From assembly GCA_016208165.1 (NCBI GenBank), contig JACQYL010000019.1, forward strand, positions 1 to 42,019: a stretch of 42,019 nucleotides of DNA. The letters run 5' to 3'. The DNA comes from Deltaproteobacteria bacterium. GTDB lineage: Bacteria; Desulfobacterota; Desulfarculia; JACQYL01. Position 1 is the stretch's first letter. Each line of letters opens with the position of its first letter. Positions 1 to 8,248 of the stretch are shown here, one piece after another. Made by a program: the position numbers and the translations under genes. A model generated the notes under the pieces. It had not been told where the DNA came from. It ran no database searches and saw only the letters and a list, made by a program, of their open reading frames with translations.

Positions 1-30
1 CGGGGAAACCTTTTGAAAAAGGTCTCCCCG
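1..30. repeat. Hairpin repeat, GGGGAAACC..GGTCTCCCC type
   Basis: This is a near-perfect inverted repeat running to the window edge. The arms CGGGGAAACCTTTT and AAAAGGTCTCCCCG pair with one mismatch around a very short loop. A closely related perfect hairpin lies at 5460-5492, downstream of cusB, so the two look like members of one dispersed family. It could act as a transcription terminator for a gene outside the window. Which strand it serves cannot be told from here. Confidence 0.6.
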
Positions 31-212
31 CACCCCTTCCCAAACCCTTTCATCAGCCGCCACACTGCGGGAGGCGGCCCTTCAATGAGGAATGTCCTGG
101 TACCGGTGGAATCCCTTTATACCTCATATTAAGGCTGATCTCATCTTCTTGAAGATCCGGGGTGTCTGTCAGGCTGTTTCCGGGGGAAACCCACTGAAAT
201 GATTCGTGGGGC

Positions 213-234
213 GGGGCGAATAATTATTCGCCCC
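213..234. repeat. 22-bp perfect palindrome (REP-like)
   Basis: The sequence GGGGCGAATAATTATTCGCCCC is a perfect palindrome followed by CTACGG. It has the same GGGGCG..CGCCCC frame as the palindrome at 1102-1122. Such short GC-armed palindromes are commonly dispersed in bacterial genomes, often moved by REP-associated transposases. No transposase is visible in this window. Confidence 0.6.
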
Positions 235-280
235 TACGGCATCGCGTGGAGGGAAGTCGGGAAATCCGCGCCGGCGCATA

Positions 281-312
281 GGTTGCGTTAGCGAGTAACA
301 CGAGCGTAACCC
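281..312. repeat. Imperfect inverted repeat GGTTGCGTTA..GCGTAACCC
   Basis: An imperfect inverted repeat with arms GGTTGCGTTA and GCGTAACCC lies in the gene-free stretch before the tRNA. Together with the palindromes at 1-30 and 213-234 and the repeat at 371-402 it accounts for most of bases 1-410. No protein-coding signal was seen in 1-486. Confidence 0.4.
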
Positions 313-370
313 AGCGTGTGCGTGTTGACAAAGCCAAGGTAATCTCATTCACCTCCACCCCCGCTTAAAC

Positions 371-402
371 CCATTCTCCCTATGGGAGAGGTGGGACGAG
401 GG
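371..402 (-). repeat. Dispersed CCCTCRTCCC..AGGGAGAA repeat, copy 1
   Basis: Read on the minus strand this segment gives CCCTCGTCCCACCTCTCCC followed by ATAGGGAGAA. It resembles the element at 1301-1340, and the 17-bp core CCCTCATCCCGACATTC is also found at 1207-1223. It is non-coding in both orientations as far as can be seen. Confidence 0.45.
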
Positions 403-486
403 CGTTCTCCTTTACGACGATGTAATGCGCATCACGCCGCACACCCCATGCCCCAACCTTTTCACCAGTCCACCCCCATTTTCATG

Positions 487-515
487 TTGCAGAGCACTCA
501 AACGTGTGATATTAA
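487..515 (+). promoter_or_regulatory. Sigma-70-like promoter of tRNA-Cys
   Basis: TTGCAG (487-492) and TATTAA (510-515) are separated by exactly 17 bp and end 23 bp before the tRNA. Spacing and distance fit a housekeeping promoter whose transcript starts shortly upstream of the mature 5' end. The call rests on the motifs only. Confidence 0.5.
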
Positions 516-538
516 ATTTCTTTACCATAAAGATCCAA

Positions 539-614
539 GGCGGCATAGCCAAGTGGCTAAGGCAGCGGTCTGCAAAACCGTTATTCACCGGTTCGAGTCC
601 GGTTGCCGCCTCCA
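539..614 (+). tRNA. tRNA-Cys (anticodon GCA)
   Basis: A full cloverleaf can be folded. The acceptor arm GGCGGCA (539-545) pairs with TGCCGCC (604-610), U611 is the discriminator, and CCA (612-614) is encoded. The anticodon stem encloses the loop CTGCAAA with anticodon GCA at 572-574. The T-arm contains GGTTCGAGTCC. GCA decodes cysteine codons, and U73 is the discriminator expected for tRNA-Cys. The gene stands alone, with a promoter-like element before it and a hairpin after it. Confidence 0.97.
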
Positions 615-624
615 TGCATATCCA

Positions 625-661
625 GGGGTTACGTCCAACGGCGTGACCCCTTTGTGATTTT
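625..661 (+). terminator. Hairpin terminator after tRNA-Cys
   Basis: A 9-bp stem (GGGGTTACG with CGTGACCCC, one G-U pair) is followed by TTTGTGATTTT. It starts 10 nt after the CCA end of the tRNA and lies just beyond the 3' end of the opposing tautomerase gene. The T tract is imperfect, so efficiency is uncertain. Confidence 0.5.
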
Positions 662-669
662 CGGGGTCA

Positions 670-1059
670 CTACACATCCACCTTGAACCCCAGCTCAACT
701 TCCGAAGCCGGAACGCCCCCACGAATGCCCCAATCGTCCCTCGGGACCTCGTGAAGTACGACGCGGATGTTGTTGGCGGGAACGCCCATTTGGGAGAGCT
801 TGGCCACCACGGTCTGGTACAGGGCCCGTTTGGCGTCGAGGGATCTTCCGGAGAACAGGGAGATTTCGATGAGAACGTAGTTCCCGGTGCAGGCGGGCGG
901 CGTCACGAAATCCTCGCGATCGTATTCCACCAGGCGGATGAGCTTGTCGTATTCCGGAATCTGGAGGCACGCTACCATGGATTCGTGCAGGGCCTGGATC
1001 AATCGGTCCTTTTCCTGCCGGGTCCAGCCTTTTCGTGTTTCGATTCGGACAATGGGCAT
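670..1059 (-). CDS. Tautomerase-superfamily protein
   Basis: A 129-residue cytoplasmic protein whose second residue is proline (MPIVRIETRKGW). After removal of Met, this Pro becomes the N-terminal catalytic base typical of the 4-oxalocrotonate tautomerase/MIF superfamily. The length fits the long, double beta-alpha-beta subgroup rather than the ~62-residue short forms, and the C-terminal half contains VVLHEVPRDDWGIRG. A Shine-Dalgarno-like AAGGA lies about 10 nt before the ATG. The substrate cannot be inferred. It is the last gene of the leftward series but is separated from cusA by about 250 bp of repeats, so it is probably an independent unit. Confidence 0.85.
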   Translation of the reverse strand: MPIVRIETRKGWTRQEKDRLIQALHESMVACLQIPEYDKLIRLVEYDREDFVTPPACTGNYVLIEISLFSGRSLDAKRALYQTVVAKLSQMGVPANNIRVVLHEVPRDDWGIRGGVPASEVELGFKVDV

Positions 1060-1101
1060 GTGGCAGTCCTTTCCTTAATGAGGTCGATCGACACCTGCTG
1101 A

Positions 1102-1122
1102 GGGCGGGTTTGAAACCCGCCC
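1102..1122. repeat. 21-bp perfect palindrome (REP-like)
   Basis: GGGCGGGTTTGAAACCCGCCC is a perfect palindrome upstream of the tautomerase gene. It shares the GC-rich arm pattern of the palindrome at 213-234. Its place between the tautomerase and cusA, among other repeats, suggests insertion into intergenic DNA. Confidence 0.6.
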
Positions 1123-1206
1123 CTCCGGCCGGAGAACCGTTAATCACAATTCACGCCTCTTTCTCGCTGCGAAAGCTGCGAAAGCTGCGACAGCGTGGAG
1201 CAAACG

Positions 1207-1340
1207 CCCTCATCCCGACATTCTTCCCCCTTCGACCGGTTCGACAGGCTCACGGCCTACGGCAAACTCGGGGTCTGCGACAGAGGGAGAAGAGTGGATA
1301 CCCTCATCCCGACATTCCCTCAAAGGGAGAAGGAGTTTTT
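1207..1340 (+). repeat. Direct copies of the CCCTCATCCCGACATTC repeat
   Basis: The 17-mer CCCTCATCCCGACATTC occurs at 1207-1223 and again at 1301-1317, the second followed by CCTCAAAGGGAGAAGGAG. The intervening segment holds another common-looking motif (TTCGACCGGTTCGACAGGCTC). The second copy overlaps the 3' end of cusA, so the last ~12 residues and the stop codon of that protein are read from repeat sequence. A related copy lies at 371-402. Confidence 0.6.
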
Positions 1341-4300
1341 TGTTGGACAACCAAGCGGGCGGGCACTTGGTCCCTCTCCAATTTCCGCTCTTTGACGGCG
1401 CAGTACAGCACGGGCACCACCAGCATGGTGATGACTTCGAGCAGCATTCCGCCGAAGGACGGAATGGCCATGGGCACCATGATATCCGCCCCCTTGCCCG
1501 TGGAGGACAGCACGGGGAGCAACGCCATAACGGTGGTCGCCGTGGTGATGAGGCAGGGCCGAATACGTCTCAGGCTGGCGGTCACGGTGGCCCGACGGAT
1601 TTCCTCGCGAGATCCGGTCGACCGTTCCGAGAAGGTCGTATTGAGGTACGTGGCCATGACCACGCCGTCGTCGGAGGCGATGCCGAAAAGCGCCAGGAAG
1701 CCCACCCACACGGCCACGCTCAAATTCATGGGATGCACCTGGAACAGGTCGCCCATGTGCGTTCCGAAGACGTGAAAATTCAGAAACCACGGCTGGCCGT
1801 ACAGCCAGATCATGATGAAACCGCCGGCCCAGGCTACAACGATGCCGGAGAACACGAGCAGGCTCGTGACCGCGGAATTGAAGTGCAGATACAGAATCAG
1901 GAAAACGATGAACAGGGCGAGGGGCAGAATCAGTCGAAGTTTCTTTTCGGAGCGCACCTGGTTCTGATAATTGCCCGTAAAACTGAAACTGATCCCTTCG
2001 GGAAGTTCCAGTTCCCCGTCCTCGATGGCTTGACGGAGGTATCGGCTTGCCTGTTCGACGGCTTCCACTTCCGCGTACTCGGGCACTTTGTCGAAGAGCA
2101 CATACCCGGTCAGAAACGTATCCTCGCTTTTGATGACCTGGGGGCCCTGGACGTAATTGATCCGGGCCAGTTGTCTCAAGGGGATCTGGACGCCGTCGGG
2201 AGCGGGAACGAGGATGTCTCCCAGGGTCTCGATGCTGTCCCGAAGCTCCCGCAGGTACCGCACCCGGATGTCGTAACGTTCCCGACCTTCCACTGTGGTA
2301 CTGATAGGCTTGCCGCCAATGGCCGCCTCGATGGTGTCCTGAACCCGTTTGATATCGATGGAATACTGGGCAATGATCTCCCGTTGGATGTCGATCTCGA
2401 CATAGGGCTTGCCGATGATCCGGTCCGCGATAACGGTATCCGGCTTGATGGAAGACACTTTTCTGAGATTTCTCTCGATGGCGAGCGCGGCTTGCTGAAT
2501 GCTTTCCAGATCGGACCCGCTGACCCTGATTCCCATGGAAGCGCGAATTCCGCTCTGCAGCATGACGATTCTCGCTGAAATCGGCTGCAGGATGGGAGCC
2601 GAGGTCGCACCGGGAATGTACGCCGCCTCGACGATGCGGTCCCAGATGTCCTCGGGCTTTCGAATGCCGGACCAGGCCTCTCGCTCGGGGTTGACGGCCG
2701 GGTCGAGGGGAAGTCTCCAGAGCCGGAACGGACGCCCTCCGGAATCCGGGATCAGTCGGTTGGATTCGTCGCGGACATAGCGACCCCGCACCCGGTAGCG
2801 CTTTCCGTCCGGGGCGAGCAACGGCGTTCCTTTTTCATCTCGAAACCAGTCCGTGCCTTCCGAATCGTATTTATAAAGGATCGGTTTATCTTTTTGGTCC
2901 AACAAATATTCGGACTTATAGTTTATCACGGTTTCGATCATGGAAAGCGGGGCCGGGTCCAGAGCCGAGTCGACGCGGCCCAGCTTGCCCACCACTTCTT
3001 CCACTTCCGGGATGGCCTGAATGGCTCGATCCTGTTTCTGTATGATATCCAATGCCTCCTCTATGGATGCGTGGGGCATGGTGGTCGGCATGAACAGGTA
3101 GGACCCTTCGTCCAGGAAGGGCATGAACTCTTTGCCCAGGCCCGGGAACTTGCGAGCCACGTACGACACGGGAGCGGACGAAATCCACGAGTTCGGCAAC
3201 CACCCCAGCATGGGATCAAAGCCTAGCCACACCAAAGCGCCGAGGAAAGTCGCCATCAAAGGGATGGACAGGAAGGCCCGTTTATGATCCAGACACCAGG
3301 TCAATATCCGTTCGTAGCGCCGTTGAAACAACAGGAACAGGACCAGAATGCCCCCCATGAGCACGCCTACAAAAACGATATTTCGAATCAAACCCTCGGC
3401 CGGACCGAGGGGAAGCCAGTGTTTGGCAAGCAGAAACAGCACGAACCCGGCCGCCGCAAAGGTCGCCCAGGAACGCAAACGCCTTTCCCACCGTTCGGAA
3501 ACCCTTCTCAGGATCAGGCGATACACGCCGACCAGCGCGATGATCACGCCCGCCTGCCAATTCAGGAGAAAGGCCACCACTGCTCCTACATAAATGAGGG
3601 ACTCGTACCAGATCCAACCGTAATTCCGAGGCTTGTGCTCTCGCGCGAAAAAAACGCGGGCCAGGGGCGGAATGAGGGTGAGGGCCACGATGACGGAGGC
3701 GAACAGGGCAAAGGTTTTGGTGAACGCGAGGGGTTGGAAGAGCTTTCCTTCCGGCCCCTCCATGGCGAACACGGGAAGGAAACCGACGATGGTGGTGGAA
3801 ACGGCTGTGACCACCGCGCCGCCCACTTCCCTGCAGGCTTGAAACAGCACTTTCACCCGGTCTTCGTCCCGAGTCGCCTGCTGCAGGTGTCGAACGATGT
3901 TCTCGCAGACAATCACCCCCATGTCCACGATGGTGCCTATGGCAATGGCGATCCCGGACAAGGCCACGATATTGGCGTCCACCCGAAAGATCTTCATAGC
4001 GATGAAACACATGAGAACCGCCAGAGGAAGGACGCTCGAAATGAGGACCGAACTCCAGAGATGAGCCAGAAGAACGAGTACGACCACAATCACCATCAGC
4101 ACTTCGCCGTTCAGCGCGGTTCGGAGGGTCTCCAGTGTCTCGTTGATCAGCTTTGTCCGGTCGTAGAACGGAACGATCCGAACCTGGCTCACAGTACCGT
4201 CGGGCAAGGTCTTTTTCGGCAATCCGATGGATACCTCTTGTATTTTCCTTTTAACCGCCTGGATGACGGCGAGCGGGTTTTCGCCGAAACGGGCCACCAC

Positions 4301-5218
4301 CACGCCACCCACGGCCTCCCTTCCCCCCTTGTCCAGCACGCCCCTTCGGGACGCGGGGCCATAGGTCACGTTGGCAATGCTGTCCAGAAAAACGGGAATG
4401 CCTTGATTCGTCTTGACTAAAACGCGCTTGAGATCCTCGAGGCTCTTGATAAAACCCAGCCCTCGAATCACGTATTCCACCCGATTGACTTCGATGGTCC
4501 TGGCTCCGACGTCCACGTTCGAGCGTTGCACCGCGGACACGACCTCTTCCAGCTTCACGTTGAAGGCCCGCATCAGGTCCGGATTCACGTCCACCTGGTA
4601 TTCCCTGACAAACCCGCCTATGGAGGCCACCTCGCTGACACCGTCGACACCGAGCAAGGCATACCGCACATACCAGTCCTGAATGGTTCTCAGCTCGTGC
4701 AGGTCCCACCCTCCCGTCGGGTTTCCCTCGGAGTCCTGAGTCTCGAGAGTGTACCAAAATACCTGCCCCAGGGTCGTGGCGTCCGGACCCAGCGAAGGCC
4801 GAACCCCTGCCGGCAGGCTGGAAGGGGGCAGACTGCTGAGGTTCTCGAGGACGCGGGTGCGCGCCCAGTAGAAATCCACGCCGTCTTCAAAAATGAGGTA
4901 GATGGTGGAAAAACCGAACATGGAATAGCTTCGAATGCTCTTAACGCCGGAGATTCCAAGGAGGGTTACGGAGAGAGGATAGGTGATCTGCTCGTTCACG
5001 TCCCTGGGAGAGCGACCTTCCCAGTTGGTGAACACGATCTGCTGATTTTCGCCGATATCCGGGATGGCGTCCACGGGAACGGGATCACGAACCAGGCCTT
5101 TGATGTTCCAATCAAAAGGCGCCACTATGACGCCCCATACGACAACGAAGGCCGCCAGCATGAAAACCACGGTTTTTCGCTCAATGCAGAACCGGGTAAT
5201 GTGGTCTATCCAGGACAA
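1304..5218 (-). CDS. cusA: CusA-type Cu(I)/Ag(I) RND efflux pump
   Basis: Inner-membrane proton-driven pump subunit of the heavy-metal RND family, moving metal from periplasm/membrane to the outside. Three methionines match the E. coli CusA copper site: FMPTTMP (about residue 709), MIETVINY (about 760) and MLQSGIR (about 885), favouring Cu(I)/Ag(I). The TM4 aspartate is in GTIVDMGVIVCEN; where E. coli CusA has RPKAMT this protein has RPCLIT. At about 1304 residues it is longer than the usual ~1050: a segment with several extra hydrophobic stretches sits between the two TM bundles (about 3330-3640), and an ~85-residue hydrophilic insert follows MIETVINY. The chosen start is TTG at 5218 (SWIDHITRFCIE aligns with family N-termini); TTG at 5257 is possible. 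CusB precedes it; no CusC is present. Confidence 0.93.
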   Translation of the reverse strand: MSWIDHITRFCIERKTVVFMLAAFVVVWGVIVAPFDWNIKGLVRDPVPVDAIPDIGENQQIVFTNWEGRSPRDVNEQITYPLSVTLLGISGVKSIRSYSMFGFSTIYLIFEDGVDFYWARTRVLENLSSLPPSSLPAGVRPSLGPDATTLGQVFWYTLETQDSEGNPTGGWDLHELRTIQDWYVRYALLGVDGVSEVASIGGFVREYQVDVNPDLMRAFNVKLEEVVSAVQRSNVDVGARTIEVNRVEYVIRGLGFIKSLEDLKRVLVKTNQGIPVFLDSIANVTYGPASRRGVLDKGGREAVGGVVVARFGENPLAVIQAVKRKIQEVSIGLPKKTLPDGTVSQVRIVPFYDRTKLINETLETLRTALNGEVLMVIVVVLVLLAHLWSSVLISSVLPLAVLMCFIAMKIFRVDANIVALSGIAIAIGTIVDMGVIVCENIVRHLQQATRDEDRVKVLFQACREVGGAVVTAVSTTIVGFLPVFAMEGPEGKLFQPLAFTKTFALFASVIVALTLIPPLARVFFAREHKPRNYGWIWYESLIYVGAVVAFLLNWQAGVIIALVGVYRLILRRVSERWERRLRSWATFAAAGFVLFLLAKHWLPLGPAEGLIRNIVFVGVLMGGILVLFLLFQRRYERILTWCLDHKRAFLSIPLMATFLGALVWLGFDPMLGWLPNSWISSAPVSYVARKFPGLGKEFMPFLDEGSYLFMPTTMPHASIEEALDIIQKQDRAIQAIPEVEEVVGKLGRVDSALDPAPLSMIETVINYKSEYLLDQKDKPILYKYDSEGTDWFRDEKGTPLLAPDGKRYRVRGRYVRDESNRLIPDSGGRPFRLWRLPLDPAVNPEREAWSGIRKPEDIWDRIVEAAYIPGATSAPILQPISARIVMLQSGIRASMGIRVSGSDLESIQQAALAIERNLRKVSSIKPDTVIADRIIGKPYVEIDIQREIIAQYSIDIKRVQDTIEAAIGGKPISTTVEGRERYDIRVRYLRELRDSIETLGDILVPAPDGVQIPLRQLARINYVQGPQVIKSEDTFLTGYVLFDKVPEYAEVEAVEQASRYLRQAIEDGELELPEGISFSFTGNYQNQVRSEKKLRLILPLALFIVFLILYLHFNSAVTSLLVFSGIVVAWAGGFIMIWLYGQPWFLNFHVFGTHMGDLFQVHPMNLSVAVWVGFLALFGIASDDGVVMATYLNTTFSERSTGSREEIRRATVTASLRRIRPCLITTATTVMALLPVLSSTGKGADIMVPMAIPSFGGMLLEVITMLVVPVLYCAVKERKLERDQVPARLVVQQKTPSPFEGMSG

Positions 5219-5459
5219 ACGACAGCGCGCCTCGAAATTTGGTGATCGATCCCTCAAACTTACGGGTGGATACGCCCCCTGGGGCCCTTTTCAAAGCTTT
5301 TCGCGCAGGTCTCACCCACAGTCACCCGTGCCGGAAAGATCCTGGACGAAAGCACATGTTCCGGACGCCGGCTCGGAAAGCACTCACACAGGGCTATTGC
5401 CCGGTGTGCGCGCCTCCCGAAGGGTGGCGCCCACCTAAAGGGTTTTGAAAGAGGGCCAA

Positions 5460-5492
5460 CGGGGGGAAACTTTTTTCAAAAGTTTCCCCCCG
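5460..5492. repeat. Perfect 15-bp-stem hairpin between cusB and cusA
   Basis: CGGGGGGAAACTTTT pairs perfectly with AAAAGTTTCCCCCCG around a TTC loop. It sits 29 bp beyond the cusB stop codon, where it could terminate or attenuate transcription into cusA or protect the cusB mRNA end. A diverged copy is at 1-30. The rest of 5219-5520 shows no gene. Confidence 0.7.
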
Positions 5493-5520
5493 TGACCGAT
5501 CTTCGCCGTACGAGGGGTGG

Positions 5521-6969
5521 TCATGGACGAGGGTCGGATTCCGCGTCGGCTCGATGGGAATTCATCATGCTCGGCTTGGCCAGGATCTGCATGGCGCTGT
5601 CGAGTTTGAAGTTGCCGTTGACCACCACGAGTTCTCCCTCTTCGAGCCCCTCGCGGACCAGATAATAGTCCTTCGCCTTGCAGCCCAGAACCACTTCGCG
5701 TCCCTCGAAGGTGATGTTTTCTCCGGGCACGGCCACGTACACAATGGCTCTTTCCCCGGTGATCAACGGCGCCGAAGCAGGAATCACCAAGGGAGCCTCA
5801 TCGTCTCCCGTGAAATCGGTTCTGACCTTGCCGTCCGCCGTCAACTCCGCGTATGCTTTGGCCCGCACGAGCATATTCGGCCTCAATTTTCGTTCCTCGT
5901 CCGGATACAGGGCGCCGATTTTGAACGTCCGTTTATTCGGATCGAAGGTCGGATCGATGAATACGATCTTGCCTGTAAACGTGACACCGGGATACGCGTC
6001 CGTCTCGAATTCCACCTTTTGCTCCCTGTGCAGCCACGGAAAATCCGATTCGTAAGCGTCCAGTCTCGCCCACACATATCGGGGGTCTCCGATGGTAAAA
6101 ATGGGAGTCCCCGTGTTCACAAAGGCGCCTTCATATGCGTTCTGCTCGATGACCACCCCGGCTTTTGTCGCGTATACGCCGGCGATCCCCGTAGGCTCTC
6201 CCAGTTTCATCAGCTCGTCGATATCCGCTTTAGGCAATCCGAGTATATGTAGCTTGTGCCGGATAGCGGCCAGTTTATCCATGGCTTCCTTGTATTCGGG
6301 GGAATCGGCCTTCGCGCCTTCTCCCGTGCTTCTGGATTGAGTCAGGGCTTTCCTGGCGGTGTACGGCGTCTTGGCCTGAAACGCAAGAAAACTGGGAATC
6401 GTCTTCATGACGCTCACCAGTTCCTGCTGGGTAAAATACAGATCCGACGAGTAGAGATCGAAAAGGCGGTCGTGCCAGCGCACCGTCTGCCCGGCCCGTT
6501 TCACGTAAACGCGATCTATGACGCCGGGCATGAAAGCCGATACGTAGCTCATGTGCGCGGGATCATATTCGATCTGTCCGAACATCCGGACCTCCGCCGA
6601 AACAAACTTCCGTTCGACAGGCTGAATACGCACTTCAGCCCGTCTAATAGCCTCCTCTCCCAACACCAGCTTCGCCTTATCCTGCTCCTCCTTGTCCCCC
6701 AGCAGCATAGGGATCAACTTCATACCGCACACCGGGCAATTCCCGGGCTCATTCGCGGGTGGCAAACAGCTCATCGAGCATACGTACACCGTCCTCACTC
6801 CTGGTGTTTCTTCGGCTGTGGTCTCCGAAAGCGGCCGGTTATCCTGTTTCGCCTGAACCCCGGAAGTCACATTCCTGAACGCGTAACCCAATACGAACGC
6901 CAGTATCACGACCCCAACCATCACCAGACCTCGGTTTTTGAGGCTGATGTTCCGGATGGGATATTTCAT
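5521..6969 (-). CDS. cusB: CusB-type periplasmic adaptor with metal-binding domain
   Basis: Membrane-fusion subunit of a CusCBA-like efflux system, linking CusA to an outer-membrane channel and feeding it metal. The 482-residue protein has an N-terminal membrane anchor (about 14-31), then a heavy-metal-binding domain with YVCSMSC (C64, C68) and NCPVCGMKLIPM (C78, C81), followed by the hairpin/lipoyl/beta-barrel adaptor region (PGVIDRVYVKRAGQTV, later GTPIFTIGDPRYVWARLDAY). The start is the ATG at 6969, preceded by GGAGG at 9 nt; an ATG 36 bp upstream lacks such a site. Gene order cusB-cusA is as expected, with a strong hairpin between them. The 276-bp gap upstream could hold a separate promoter. 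Confidence 0.92.
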   Translation of the reverse strand: MKYPIRNISLKNRGLVMVGVVILAFVLGYAFRNVTSGVQAKQDNRPLSETTAEETPGVRTVYVCSMSCLPPANEPGNCPVCGMKLIPMLLGDKEEQDKAKLVLGEEAIRRAEVRIQPVERKFVSAEVRMFGQIEYDPAHMSYVSAFMPGVIDRVYVKRAGQTVRWHDRLFDLYSSDLYFTQQELVSVMKTIPSFLAFQAKTPYTARKALTQSRSTGEGAKADSPEYKEAMDKLAAIRHKLHILGLPKADIDELMKLGEPTGIAGVYATKAGVVIEQNAYEGAFVNTGTPIFTIGDPRYVWARLDAYESDFPWLHREQKVEFETDAYPGVTFTGKIVFIDPTFDPNKRTFKIGALYPDEERKLRPNMLVRAKAYAELTADGKVRTDFTGDDEAPLVIPASAPLITGERAIVYVAVPGENITFEGREVVLGCKAKDYYLVREGLEEGELVVVNGNFKLDSAMQILAKPSMMNSHRADAESDPRP

Positions 6970-7245
6970 GTTTGTCTGCCTCCATTGTTCGGGACATGGT
7001 CCCAATCTAATGATTCCTTAGGCGGAAGCGCCTTTTGTTTCGTCCCAGTTACCCGCGGGCGGATATTTCAAAAGGCCGCATATATGAAAAAATTCAAGCA
7101 GATCGGCGAACGCACGTCAAGGCGTTCTGAATCACCCTCCGTCGAACGAGGGTTCGAATGCTACATGCGTGAAGGCCCTGATCCTGGTCACATCCATTCA
7201 ATTCCAACATCCCAGAGATCGCAAAAAAGCATCCCCGACCTTCGA

Positions 7246-8244
7246 TTATGACAGGAGTATGAAGTCCGACATAATCATTGGGTAAACGGAGATACCGGTA
7301 AATAGAACGAAACCCGCCATGGCGATAATACACAACCGCCTCTGAAGCGCGGGAATACTATCCTGGAGGGAAGGCGTTTGCCGATGCCGGCCAATTACCC
7401 GAACGGCCGTACCCGTTATCCCGGATCCCAAGAGGAAAAGATAAAGCGGGTAGCCGATATATCCATACTCTTTCTGAAGAACACAAAACGGGCAGTGATG
7501 AGTCGGAAGCTCGTAGTAATAAACAGAAATGAAAGAAATCAGTGAAACGATGCCCACCACGAACAGGAGAGAGCTGAGATAGGAGAAAAGCTTCCAACCG
7601 TTCCCGGTAATGAGGAAATGGAGCCCGGTCCTCGTGGTCACAACCACCGTGAGAAAGAAAAAAGCCATGGCCGCCGGCGGATACATACTCGTCAAAGTAC
7701 CGGTAATTGTGGGTGCGTCTTCGCTGAATAACGACCCGCAGCACGAGGTGATGACATCCGGCTCCAAGTCCAGGAAATAGGAAACCTCGAGAGCGCTGTC
7801 GGCCAGCAGAGCGGCAGTCACAAAGAACAGGAATTTATACTTCAATCGGATGAGGGGATAGTCGTAGCCCCGATGGTCCGTGTAGTTCAGTATTAACCAG
7901 ATGCCGCTCAGAAATACGCTCAGAATTTTGACCACGAGCGCGAGATATCCGAAGCTGTTGGCGTTCAGAGAACCCGCCGCGCACATGGCGCCTATGAACA
8001 GAGGATGAATACGATCCGCGGTATAGACAAACAGAAACAACAAAACCACCTGAAATCCCATCACGTAGGCCAGCACGGTCGAGACCAGATAGGTTTTGTG
8101 CTCGAGGGCCAGTTGGAGTTCGCTTCCGCTTTTCAGATTCCAGTGCTTCAGGATGCGAGCTCCGATCATGGACGAATACAGCGAAATGAAGGAAGTGAGC
8201 AGGGAGCCTACAATCAGCGCAATAATGGCGGGGTTCAGGATCAA
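7246..8244 (-). CDS. Polytopic membrane protein with DsbB-like CPFC motif
   Basis: A 332-residue inner-membrane protein with about 8 hydrophobic segments. Three cysteine features stand out: GAMCAAGSLNAN (C88), ITSCCGSLF (C168-C169) and HHCPFCVLQKEYGYIGYP (C251, C254). The last resembles the CxxC of DsbB/VKOR-type quinone-linked thiol oxidoreductases, so a thiol-redox role in the periplasm is a reasonable inference, but I cannot assign it to a named family. It starts at TTG (8244), 4 bp after the ATPase stop, with GGGAG upstream, so it is likely cotranslated with the ABC genes. Alongside NosL-type copper proteins it may keep copper-binding cysteines in the right state. Confidence 0.8.
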   Translation of the reverse strand: MILNPAIIALIVGSLLTSFISLYSSMIGARILKHWNLKSGSELQLALEHKTYLVSTVLAYVMGFQVVLLFLFVYTADRIHPLFIGAMCAAGSLNANSFGYLALVVKILSVFLSGIWLILNYTDHRGYDYPLIRLKYKFLFFVTAALLADSALEVSYFLDLEPDVITSCCGSLFSEDAPTITGTLTSMYPPAAMAFFFLTVVVTTRTGLHFLITGNGWKLFSYLSSLLFVVGIVSLISFISVYYYELPTHHCPFCVLQKEYGYIGYPLYLFLLGSGITGTAVRVIGRHRQTPSLQDSIPALQRRLCIIAMAGFVLFTGISVYPMIMSDFILLS

Positions 8245-8248
8245 TGGG

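Noticed and set aside
1340-4420. Long plus-strand frames (1340-2578 and 3284-4420)
   Set aside because: Both are antisense to cusA and show composition typical of shadow frames in GC-rich DNA.
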